Shown here: piece by piece, positions 29,635 to 36,632 of the stretch
Layout of the letters: each line of letters opens with the position of its first letter
How positions within the stretch are numbered: position 1 is the stretch's first letter
DNA from: Cryobacterium adonitolivorans
Lineage (GTDB): Bacteria; Actinomycetota; Actinomycetes; Actinomycetales; Microbacteriaceae
Assembly (NCBI RefSeq): GCF_004402695.1
Contig: NZ_SOFL01000058.1
Coordinates: 1 to 37,177, forward strand
Reading direction: 5' to 3'
Length of the DNA: 37,177 nt
The notes under the pieces: generated by a model
What the model was told of the DNA's origin: nothing
Databases searched by the model: none
The model's input: the letters and a program-made list of their open reading frames with translations, nothing else
Translations under genes and position numbers: made by a program

Positions 29635-31479
29635 ATGGGCGATGACAAGCGTTCAACGGGGAGAACGGCGGGAAGCACGGCGGGGAGCACGGTGACAGGC
29701 TCATGCGGAAGCAACGAGGCCGTAGACCGTGGCTTCCTCGGCACCCTCGAACCCCTGATCATCCGGGCCGCCGACGGGCGGGTGGTCTGGGAGATGGAGT
29801 CCCTCGCCTTCCTCGCCGGCGAGGGGTCGGAGAACGTCCACGACGGTCTCTGGCGCCAGAGCGCCCTGACCGCCAGGCACGGCCTCTACCTGGTGACGGA
29901 GGGCATCTATCAGGTGCGCGGCTTCGACCTCTCGAACATGACACTCGTCGAGGGCGACCACGGCGTCATCGTGATCGACCCGCTCATCTCCGCGGAGACC
30001 GCGGCGGCCGCGCTGGCGCTCTACCGCAGCCATCGCGGCGACCGCCCGATATCGGCGATCGTCTACACCCACGCGCACGTCGACCATTTCGGCGGCGTGC
30101 TCGGCGTGGTCGAACCAGACTCCGGCATCCCCATCGTCGCCCCCGAGCATTTCCTCGACAACGCGGTGTCGGAGAACGTCTACGCCGGAACCGCGATGTT
30201 CCGCCGCGGCTACTATTACGACGGTCATCCGCTGGCCCGGAAGGCCTCCGGCCGGGTCGGCATCGGCCTGGGCGCCGGCGGGTCAACGGGCAACATCGGC
30301 CTGATCGTGCCCACCCTCGACATCACGGAGACGGGCCAGGAAGAGGTGATCGACGGCGTGCGGATCATCTTCCAGCTCACTCCCGGCACCGAATGCCCGT
30401 CGGAGATGAACCTGTACCTCCCGGCGCAGCGCGCCCTGTGCATGGCCGAGAACGCCACCCACACCATGCACAACCTGCTCACCCTGCGCGGCGCGCAGGT
30501 GCGGGACCCCCGTATGTGGTCCCGCTACCTGGGTGAGGCCACCGAGCTGTTCGGCCACCGGTCCGATGTGGAATTCGCCTCGCACCACTGGCCGACCTGG
30601 GGAACGGACGCCATCGTCGCCTTCCTCACCGAGCAGCGCGACCTCTACGCCTACCTGCACGACCAGACCGTGCGCCTGATGAACCAGGGCCAGACCGGCA
30701 GCGAGATCGCCGAGGACTTCGAGATGCCGCCGTCACTGGCCCAGAAATGGCACACCCACGGCTACTACGGGTCGGTGAGCCACAACGTCAAGGCGATCTA
30801 CCAGCGCTACCTCGGCTGGTACGACGGCAACCCCGCCCACCTGTGGCAGCATCCGCCGACCGCCGCGGCCATTCGGTACGTCGACGTGATTGGCGGGATC
30901 GCGGCCACCCTCGAGCACGCCAGGCGTTACCTGGATGCCGGCGACCTGCGGTTCGCCGTGGAGCTGGCCAGTCACGCCGTCTTCGCCGATCCCGGTGACG
31001 GTGCGGCCCGGGAGCTGCTGGCGACGGGCCTGGAGCGGCTGGGCTTCGGCGCGGAGAACGCCACCTGGCGCAACGTCTTCCTCACCGGGGCGACCGAGCT
31101 GCGCTACGGCGTGGGCCGCAACGATCTCAGTGCCGGTGGCCTGCTCGGCGCTCTCACCGTCACCCAGCTTTTCGACACCCTCGCGATCCGGTTGGTGGGT
31201 CCGCGGTCGTGGAACGAGAGCTTGGCCATCAACTGGGTGATCACGGACACGCGGGAGCTCTACAGGCTGGAACTCAGCCACGGAGCACTGATCCACTTTC
31301 CGATCAATAAGCCCCGCCCGGCGGACCTCCATGTGCGCATCACTCATGCCCGGCTGGCCCAGGCCCTGGCCGGCGGTTCCTTCAGCGGGGTGGACATGAC
31401 CGGGGACGCCGGTGCGTTGCCGAGGCTGTTCGCGCTGCTGGACAGCCCGGATCCGGCGTTCGCCGTCGTGACTCCCTGA
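29635..31479 (+). CDS. SdsA1/YjcS-like alkylsulfatase, metallo-beta-lactamase fold
   Basis: A di-zinc hydrolase likely to cleave sulfate from alkyl sulfate esters. In the 614-residue product the metal site is THAHVDHFGG (His146, His148, Asp150, His151), with Glu253, Glu272 and His317. The spacings 19 and 45 between the last three match those of Pseudomonas SdsA1. A dimerisation region and an SCP2-like C-terminal domain follow, as in that family. SdsA1 is secreted, but here the first 35 residues are polar with no signal peptide, so a cytoplasmic enzyme is likely. ATG 29635 follows GAGAGG eight bases upstream. Confidence 0.9.
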   Translation: MGDDKRSTGRTAGSTAGSTVTGSCGSNEAVDRGFLGTLEPLIIRAADGRVVWEMESLAFLAGEGSENVHDGLWRQSALTARHGLYLVTEGIYQVRGFDLSNMTLVEGDHGVIVIDPLISAETAAAALALYRSHRGDRPISAIVYTHAHVDHFGGVLGVVEPDSGIPIVAPEHFLDNAVSENVYAGTAMFRRGYYYDGHPLARKASGRVGIGLGAGGSTGNIGLIVPTLDITETGQEEVIDGVRIIFQLTPGTECPSEMNLYLPAQRALCMAENATHTMHNLLTLRGAQVRDPRMWSRYLGEATELFGHRSDVEFASHHWPTWGTDAIVAFLTEQRDLYAYLHDQTVRLMNQGQTGSEIAEDFEMPPSLAQKWHTHGYYGSVSHNVKAIYQRYLGWYDGNPAHLWQHPPTAAAIRYVDVIGGIAATLEHARRYLDAGDLRFAVELASHAVFADPGDGAARELLATGLERLGFGAENATWRNVFLTGATELRYGVGRNDLSAGGLLGALTVTQLFDTLAIRLVGPRSWNESLAINWVITDTRELYRLELSHGALIHFPINKPRPADLHVRITHARLAQALAGGSFSGVDMTGDAGALPRLFALLDSPDPAFAVVTP

Positions 31480-31498
31480 CGCGCCGGGTGCGTGTCAG
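31476..31498. terminator. Hairpin joining the stop codons of two convergent genes
   Basis: CTGACGCGC (31476-31484) pairs with GCGTGTCAG (31490-31498), with one G-T pair and a 5-base loop. The stop of the alkylsulfatase (31477-31479) and the stop of moaD (31495-31497, minus strand) lie opposite each other in the stem. It probably ends transcription in both directions within only 15 bases of intergenic DNA. Confidence 0.5.
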
Positions 31499-31734
31499 CC
31501 GCCGGCGAACGGCGGCAGAACGTCGAGCCTGTCGCCCTCGTCGAGCACGCGGGACCTGTCGGTGGTCGCCGATCCGTTGACGATGAAGGAGCAGCGGGCG
31601 AAAACGGCGGGCGAGGTGCTGCCGAGATCCTGGAGGAAGGCGCCGATGGTGGCCCCGGCGGGCAGCTCGCGGGTCTCCTCCGCCACCCCCGTCGCAGCCT
31701 TGGCCGCGGCGTAATAACGCACCTGCACCTGCAT
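31495..31734 (-). CDS. moaD: Molybdopterin synthase sulfur carrier subunit MoaD
   Basis: MoaD carries sulfur as a C-terminal thiocarboxylate and donates it to cyclic pyranopterin in the MoaE complex. The 79-residue ubiquitin-like protein begins MQVQVRYYAAAKAATG and ends DRLDVLPPFAGG, with the essential Gly-Gly terminus intact. ATG 31734 is where the family begins; the frame is open to 31806. The nearest ribosome-like AGGG is rather distant. It lies opposite the moeA-moaC-mogA-moaE run, downstream of the DHFR-like gene. Confidence 0.94.
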   Translation of the reverse strand: MQVQVRYYAAAKAATGVAEETRELPAGATIGAFLQDLGSTSPAVFARCSFIVNGSATTDRSRVLDEGDRLDVLPPFAGG

Positions 31735-31799
31735 GGTGATGAACCCTTCGTCGGTGGGCGGGCCGCACGTGCCGGCCCGTTCGTCCAGCCTACGACGGG

Positions 31800-32384
31800 T
31801 CACCACTCCGGTGCGGCGCGCAGGGCGTAGTGCAGTTCGACGAGGCCGTCATTGAAGGACCGCGCACCGCGCAGGTCGAGAACGGCGGGGTCGGTGTCGG
31901 CCGGGAACACCCCGCGGCCGGCGCCGATCACCACGGGCATCACCACGAGGCGCACTTCGTCCACCTCCCCGGCAGCGAAAAAGGTCCGGCTGAGGCTCAG
32001 GCTGCCCCACAGCACGACGATTCCGGCGGTCTCGGCCTTGATCCGGCGGATGGCCTCGACGGCATCGCCGCACTCCAGGGTGGCCGCGGGCAGGTCGCCC
32101 CACGGAGCGTGGCTGAGGGTGCGGGAGAAGACGTGGCGACGCAGGGCGTTGAGCGGGCCGGTGATGACCTCGTCGGCCGCTTCCGGTGTGGGCCAGAAGC
32201 CCACGAACATCCGGTAGGTGTTGGCGCCGAGCACCATCGCCTCGACGCCGTCGAGCCAGGTCACCTGGCTTTGGTCGAAATCGTCGGTGCCGCCGTCGAG
32301 AAGTTCGTATGCCGTGAACTCGTTGTCGAGGTTGGCCGCGAAGCCGTCGAGGGTCACGAACTGCTGCACCACCAGGTGTCCCAT
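31800..32384 (-). CDS. Dihydrofolate reductase / RibD C-terminal-family protein
   Basis: A 194-residue protein of the RibD_C/DHFR-like fold, which binds NADPH. It shows the typical start VVQQFVTLDGFAA, the segment AMVLGANTYRMFVGFWP, the nucleotide-side motif IVVLWGSLSLSRTF and the late strand LVVMPVVIGAGRGVFP. Proteins of this group are common in actinomycetes and mostly uncharacterised; the substrate is unknown. ATG 32384 follows AAGGG. It is upstream of moaD on the same strand with a 65-base gap and divergent from moeA. Confidence 0.88.
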   Translation of the reverse strand: MGHLVVQQFVTLDGFAANLDNEFTAYELLDGGTDDFDQSQVTWLDGVEAMVLGANTYRMFVGFWPTPEAADEVITGPLNALRRHVFSRTLSHAPWGDLPAATLECGDAVEAIRRIKAETAGIVVLWGSLSLSRTFFAAGEVDEVRLVVMPVVIGAGRGVFPADTDPAVLDLRGARSFNDGLVELHYALRAAPEW

Positions 32385-32401
32385 GAGTTGCCCTTCCGTA
32401 C

Positions 32402-32440
32402 GTCGACACCGTCCGTCGACACCGTCCGTCGACTCCGTGT
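32402..32440. repeat. 13-bp tandem repeat with GTCGAC cores upstream of moeA
   Basis: GTCGACACCGTCC occurs at 32402-32414 and 32415-32427, followed by a diverged copy (GTCGACTCCGTGT) at 32428-32440. Each contains the palindrome GTCGAC. The array lies 18 bases upstream of the DHFR-like start and about 140 bases before moeA in the divergent gap, where iterated operator sites would be expected. Confidence 0.7.
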
Positions 32441-32581
32441 GTCAGCGCCGTCTTCCGGCACCGCGTATCCGAGGCACGATACGCCCGGGCCGATCCCCCT
32501 TCAAGCAACCATCGGTGCCGGCCACGGCGTGATCCGTCGCGCCAACGGTCTCGTGGCGGCGAACTGCGGCAAGATGGTGGC

Positions 32582-33892
32582 ATGACCGCGCGCACGATCG
32601 ACCAGCACCGGGAGGCCGTGGCCTCGCTTCTCGCGCCGCTTTCTCAGGACCGCGCCACCGAAGTCCTCCCCCTCTCGAGTGCCCGGCTGACCGGTGACCC
32701 CGACAGCTACCGGGCCAGGACTCTCGCGAGCGCCGTGTACTCCCCCGTGGCGCTGCCTCCATTCGACAACTCACAGATGGACGGCTATGCCGTGCGCGCC
32801 GAGGACCTCGCGGCCGCCTCGGAGCTCTTGCCGACGACCCTCGCCGTGGCCGGCCAAATCGCCGCGGGCGACGCCGGCGGGCACCTGGGACCGGGAACAG
32901 CCGCCCCGATCATGACGGGTGCGCCGATCCCGGCGGGCGCGGATGCCGTGGTGCCGATCGAGCGGGCCGATCCACCCCGCTTCCTGCCGCAGGAACCTGA
33001 CGGGTCCGCCGCTGGGAGCGTCTCGTTCTCCGCCCCGGTCCCGGTCGGCTCGTTCGTGCGCTCGACCGGCAGCGACGTGCGCCCCGGCGACCGGCTGCTC
33101 GACGCGGGAACCCGGCTCGGCCCGGCCCAGTACGGGGTTCTCGCGGGTACCGGCCTGACCTCGGTTCCCGTGCTCCGGCGCATCCGGGTGCTGCTCGTCG
33201 CGACCGGCCACGAGATTCGCGACGCCGGCGAGAGCCTGGCCGGCGGCCAGATCTACGACTCCAACAGCGTCATCCTCGGCCAGGCCCTGCTGGATGCCGG
33301 CTGCACGGTGACCGCCCGGCCGTGCCGCTCCGACGATGCCGCCGACCTGCTCGCCCTCCTCGCGGACGCCCCGGAGGTGGACCTCGTGGTCACCGTCGGC
33401 GGGGTCAGCGCCGGCGCCCGGGAGGTGGTGCGCGATGCGCTCGGCCCGCTCGGTGTGACGTTCCAACACGTCGCCATGCAGCCCGGCGGACCGCAGGGGC
33501 TCGGCGAGATCAGCGCGCCTCGGAACACCAGGCCTACCAGCACTGCGCCTGTCAAGACCGTGCCCGTGATCACCTTCCCCGGCAACCCGGTGAGCGCGCT
33601 GATCTCGTTCGAGGTGTTCCTGCGTCCGGTGCTGCGCCGCCTGGCCGGACTGCCCGGTCCCGACCGGGAGCTGCGGAGCGCCCCCCTCGCCGCTCCGGTG
33701 GAGTCGCCGCCCGGTAAGCACCAGCTACGGCGCGGCATCCTGCGCCCCGACGGCGCACTCGATCTGGTGGGCGGTGCGAGTTCGCACCTCCTGCACGCCT
33801 ATGCCACCGCGACGGTGCTTGTGCACCTGCCCGTCGGGGTCGGCAGTGTCGCCGCGGGCGATCTCGTGGACTATTGGAGTATCGATGACTGA
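32582..33892 (+). CDS. moeA: Molybdopterin molybdenumtransferase MoeA
   Basis: MoeA inserts molybdate into adenylylated molybdopterin. The 436-residue product has the conserved [15 protein letters not shown] (58-72), [30 protein letters not shown] and [18 protein letters not shown], matching the MoeA domain order (linker/beta domain, MoCF-like domain, C-terminal barrel). Length is slightly above the usual 400-410. The ATG at 32582 lacks a clear ribosome site beyond GGTGG, so it may be poorly or leaderlessly initiated. It overlaps moaC by 8 bp. Confidence 0.95.
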   Translation: MTARTIDQHREAVASLLAPLSQDRATEVLPLSSARLTGDPDSYRARTLASAVYSPVALPPFDNSQMDGYAVRAEDLAAASELLPTTLAVAGQIAAGDAGGHLGPGTAAPIMTGAPIPAGADAVVPIERADPPRFLPQEPDGSAAGSVSFSAPVPVGSFVRSTGSDVRPGDRLLDAGTRLGPAQYGVLAGTGLTSVPVLRRIRVLLVATGHEIRDAGESLAGGQIYDSNSVILGQALLDAGCTVTARPCRSDDAADLLALLADAPEVDLVVTVGGVSAGAREVVRDALGPLGVTFQHVAMQPGGPQGLGEISAPRNTRPTSTAPVKTVPVITFPGNPVSALISFEVFLRPVLRRLAGLPGPDRELRSAPLAAPVESPPGKHQLRRGILRPDGALDLVGGASSHLLHAYATATVLVHLPVGVGSVAAGDLVDYWSIDD

Positions 33893-34415
33893 GACCACGC
33901 CGAACCAGAAGCAGCCGAATCAAGCCGTGCCGGACGAGGCCCAACCCGCACAGCTCAGCCACGTGCGCGCCGACGGCGCCGCACTCATGGTGGACGTGAC
34001 CGACAAGCCCGTCACGAAACGACGCGCCACGGCCACGGCCACGCTGATCACCCGGCCCGACGTGATCAACCTGCTCGTCGCCGGCGAACTGCCCAAGGGC
34101 GAGGCACTGGCCGTGGCCAGGGTGGCCGGCATCATGGGCGCCAAGCAGACCTCGGCGTTGATTCCGCTCTGCCACCCGCTGCCGCTGAGCGGTGCCACCA
34201 TCGACTTCGCACCCGGCGACGATCGTGTGGTCCTTCGTGCGACGGTGAAGACCACCGGTGTGACCGGTGTCGAGATGGAGGCGCTGACGGCGGTGTCGGT
34301 GGCGGCGCTCACCCTGTACGACATGATCAAGGCCGTGGACAAGCACGCGGTGATCACCGACATCTCGGTGCTGGCGAAGTCCGGCGGCAAGAGCGGCGAC
34401 TGGAGCACCGAGTGA
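33885..34415 (+). CDS. moaC: Cyclic pyranopterin monophosphate synthase MoaC
   Basis: MoaC makes cyclic pyranopterin monophosphate from the product of MoaA. In the 176-residue protein the family core runs from [21 protein letters not shown] to the end, with [30 protein letters not shown] and [21 protein letters not shown], which hold the conserved active-site residues. Residues 1-24 form a Gln/Pro-rich extension. ATG 33885 lies inside the moeA end with GGAGT upstream; GTGA couples it to the next gene. Confidence 0.96.
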   Translation: MTETTPNQKQPNQAVPDEAQPAQLSHVRADGAALMVDVTDKPVTKRRATATATLITRPDVINLLVAGELPKGEALAVARVAGIMGAKQTSALIPLCHPLPLSGATIDFAPGDDRVVLRATVKTTGVTGVEMEALTAVSVAALTLYDMIKAVDKHAVITDISVLAKSGGKSGDWSTE

Positions 34416-35059
34416 GCGCCGCCGCGAAGCCGACGAGCGAGTCCGGCGCCGCTCGGGCCGGCGGGCGCACCGGGCAGGTGATCGTGGCGTCGACCCGCGC
34501 GGCCACCGGTGTGTACACCGACCGCACCGGACCCGTCATCGACGGCTGGCTGCGCGAGCATGGCTGGCTCGTCCTGGACCGGGCCGTCGTCACCGACGGC
34601 GAACCCGTGGGCGACGCCCTGGCCGCGGCCATCGAGGCCGGCCTCGACCTGGTCATCACGACCGGCGGCACCGGCGTGAGCCCGACCGACCAGACCCCGG
34701 AGCAGACCCTGCCGTTCCTCGACCGCCAGTTGCCAGGCATAATGGAGGAGCTGCGGCGTCGCGGCACCTCCGCCACACCGCTCGCCGTGCTCTCGCGCGG
34801 CTACGCCGGCATCGCCCGCGGCCGCACGGTCGTGATCAATCTGCCCGGCTCCACCGGTGGTGTGCGCGACGGCCTGGCCGTGCTCGGTGAGGTGCTCGAC
34901 CACCTCATCGACCAGGTGCGCGGAGCCGACCACGCCGCAGCGCCGGCCGCTGACACGGGCCGGGCCGCACCGGCCAGGGCCGCACCATCCAGGGCCGCAC
35001 CGGCCACGGCCACCCCCCGCAATGGCATACTCCCCAAGGACCTCCGTCATGGCCACTGA
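34412..35059 (+). CDS. mogA: Molybdopterin adenylyltransferase, MogA/MoaB family
   Basis: This enzyme adenylylates molybdopterin before MoeA inserts molybdate. In the 215-residue product the MPT-binding motif is [17 protein letters not shown] (81-97) and the second motif LPGSTGG (144-150). It therefore belongs to the MoCF-binding MogA/MoaB group; MogA and MoaB cannot be separated with certainty by eye. Residues 175-215 form an Ala/Pro/Arg tail encoded partly by 15-bp repeats, beyond the usual family end. GTG 34412 overlaps the moaC stop, and its end overlaps the moaE start by 11 bp. Confidence 0.9.
   Translation: MSAAAKPTSESGAARAGGRTGQVIVASTRAATGVYTDRTGPVIDGWLREHGWLVLDRAVVTDGEPVGDALAAAIEAGLDLVITTGGTGVSPTDQTPEQTLPFLDRQLPGIMEELRRRGTSATPLAVLSRGYAGIARGRTVVINLPGSTGGVRDGLAVLGEVLDHLIDQVRGADHAAAPAADTGRAAPARAAPSRAAPATATPRNGILPKDLRHGH
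34962..35006. repeat. 15-bp repeat in the MogA tail
   Basis: Three consecutive 15-base units (GGGCCGCACCGGCCA, a two-base variant, and the first again) encode an Ala-Ala-Pro-x-Arg type pattern at the C-terminal tail of the MogA-like protein. They resemble in period, not sequence, the arrays in fliK and moeB-rhodanese. Confidence 0.75.
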
Positions 35060-35522
35060 GCCCACCCCGAATGCCGAAACACCCGTCCCCGAGGCCCCGG
35101 GCCTGGTGCTGTTCGCCCGCGTCGACGACACCCCGATCACCGTCGACGAGTGCACGGATGCCGTGGGCGACGCCACCGCCGGCGCCGTCGTGTCGTTCGC
35201 GGGCGTGGTGCGAAACCACGACGAGGACCGGGGCGTGACCTGGCTGCGCTACAGCGCCCATCCGAGCGCCCAGACGGTGCTCGAGGAGGTCGCGCACGAG
35301 GTGGCCCTGGCGCACCCGGGCTGCCGGATGGCCGCCGCGCACCGGGTGGGCGACCTGGGCATCGGCGATGTGGCGCTGGCCTGCGCCGTGGCGTCCGCGC
35401 ACCGGGCCGAGGCCTTCGCGGCCTGCGCGGCCCTGGTCGACGAGATCAAGGCCCGCGTTCCCATCTGGAAGGAGCAGGGCTTCACCGACGGCAGCACCGA
35501 GTGGGTCGCCGCGCTCGGCTGA
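35049..35522 (+). CDS. moaE: Molybdopterin synthase catalytic subunit MoaE
   Basis: MoaE with MoaD converts cyclic pyranopterin monophosphate to molybdopterin. The 157-residue product shows SFAGVVRNHDEDRGV, LRYSAHPSAQTVLEEVAHEV, HRVGDLGIGDVALACAV, and VDEIKARVPIWKEQ with the catalytic lysines (Lys134, Lys141). ATG 35049 follows AAGGA about eight bases upstream, inside the end of mogA. It is the last gene of the moeA run; a hairpin element lies 19 bases after its stop. Confidence 0.96.
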   Translation: MATEPTPNAETPVPEAPGLVLFARVDDTPITVDECTDAVGDATAGAVVSFAGVVRNHDEDRGVTWLRYSAHPSAQTVLEEVAHEVALAHPGCRMAAAHRVGDLGIGDVALACAVASAHRAEAFAACAALVDEIKARVPIWKEQGFTDGSTEWVAALG

Positions 35523-35540
35523 CCGCCCGCCCCGCCCGTG

Positions 35541-35608
35541 CAACTGTTCCTGAATCGGACGATTGCGTCTGGTGTGCGGGACGCAATCGTCCGCACGGGC
35601 AACAGTTG
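35541..35608. repeat. Hairpin element, copy B, after moaE
   Basis: CAACTGTT (35541-35548) pairs with AACAGTTG (35601-35608), and CGGACGATTGCG (35556-35567) pairs with CGCAATCGTCCG (35582-35593) around a 14-base loop. It aligns with the reverse complement of copy A at 20480-20543: same loop length, shared TCTGGT loop start, shared CGGAC and CAACTGTT arms. Inner stem bases have changed on both sides (GATTGCG/CGCAATC here, TTCTGCG/CGCAGAA there). It probably terminates the Moco operon. Confidence 0.75.
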
Positions 35609-35701
35609 GGCCCAGATCACCCCTCAAAAACTGGGGATCGACTGAGGGCCGCGTGGCCGGTTTACACGGCCGACACAATGCTGCGCTTGACTAGGGATGT
35701 C

Positions 35702-35719
35702 GGCGCCCGCGAGGGCGCC
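35702..35719 (+). other. GCGA-loop hairpin upstream of the xanthine dehydrogenase-type genes
   Basis: GGCGCCC and GGGCGCC form a perfect 7-bp stem closed by GCGA, a GNRA-type tetraloop, 67 bases upstream of the next gene start. The rest of the 264-base gap (35523-35786) shows the hairpin element and no convincing promoter. A leader role is possible but unproven. Confidence 0.35.
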
Positions 35720-35786
35720 CCTCGGCGGCGCCCACAGGCCCGGCGACACCCAGGATGCCCTGCATCCTCGATCATGGGAGGCACAG

Positions 35787-36632
35787 ATGGACCTGAGCAC
35801 CGTTGCGGCCATCACCCCCGCCCGTACCCGCGCCGACCTGGCCGCGCTCGGCGCGACCGTGGTGCCGCTGGCCGGCGGCTCCGAGCTCTTCGCCGACCCG
35901 CGCATCCACCTCACCGGCCTCGTCGACCTGCAGACCATGGGCTGGCCGGCGCTCACCATCGACGCCGACGGTCTCGAGATTGCCGCCACCTGCACCCTCG
36001 CCGAGCTGTCACGGATGCCCGCGGAGCCCGGCTGGATCGCCCACCCAGTCTTCCACCAGGCCTGCACCGCCCTGTTCGGCTCGTTCAAGGTCTGGAACGT
36101 GGCCACCGTCGGCGGCAACCTGTGCACCTCGCTGCCCGCGGGCCCGATGATCTGCCTCACCGCCGCCCTGGACGCCGAGGTGCTGATCTGGCGCGCCGAC
36201 GGCACCGATGAGCGACTGCCCGCCCTGGCCTTCGTGACAGGCAACACCACCAATGTGCTCGAGCCCGGCGACGTGCTGCGCTCGATCCACGTCCCGGCCG
36301 CCGCGCTGGCCGCCCGCACCGCATACCGCAAGATCGCTCTGTCCCCGCTCGGGCGGTCCGGTGCCGTGCTCATGGGCCGGCTCGACACCGACGGCGCCTT
36401 CGTGCTCACTGTGACGGGCGGCACGGTGCGTCCGGTGCAACTGCGCTACCCCTGGCTGCCCGACCCGGCCGACCTGGCAGCCGACATCGAACGTCTCGAC
36501 GCCTGGTTCACCGACGCGCACGGCGCCGCCGACTGGCGCCGTGCCATGAGCGGGCTGCTCGGCGAGGAGATCCGTTCGGAACTGGCCGCTCCGGGCGACC
36601 ACATCACCACCGGCGATGGGAGCCGCGCATGA
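35787..36632 (+). CDS. FAD-binding subunit of a xanthine dehydrogenase/CO dehydrogenase-type molybdoenzyme
   Basis: The 281-residue product is the flavin subunit that takes electrons from the Fe-S subunit. FAD-binding motifs are VVPLAGGSELFADP (25-38) and ATVGGNLCTSLPAGPM (106-121), as in CoxM/XdhB-type proteins, with a C-terminal CO_deh_flav_C-like part (YRKIALSPLGRSGAVLMGRL). ATG 35787 follows GGGAGG by five bases; the longer frame to 35697 is leader. It overlaps the next gene by 4 bp. Which substrate the enzyme oxidises cannot be told. Confidence 0.9.
   Translation: MDLSTVAAITPARTRADLAALGATVVPLAGGSELFADPRIHLTGLVDLQTMGWPALTIDADGLEIAATCTLAELSRMPAEPGWIAHPVFHQACTALFGSFKVWNVATVGGNLCTSLPAGPMICLTAALDAEVLIWRADGTDERLPALAFVTGNTTNVLEPGDVLRSIHVPAAALAARTAYRKIALSPLGRSGAVLMGRLDTDGAFVLTVTGGTVRPVQLRYPWLPDPADLAADIERLDAWFTDAHGAADWRRAMSGLLGEEIRSELAAPGDHITTGDGSRA

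Noticed and set aside
33570..35176. Minus-strand frames opposite the moaC-mogA-moaE genes
   Set aside because: They are antisense to genes with clear MoaC, MogA/MoaB and MoaE motifs and show no domain of their own.
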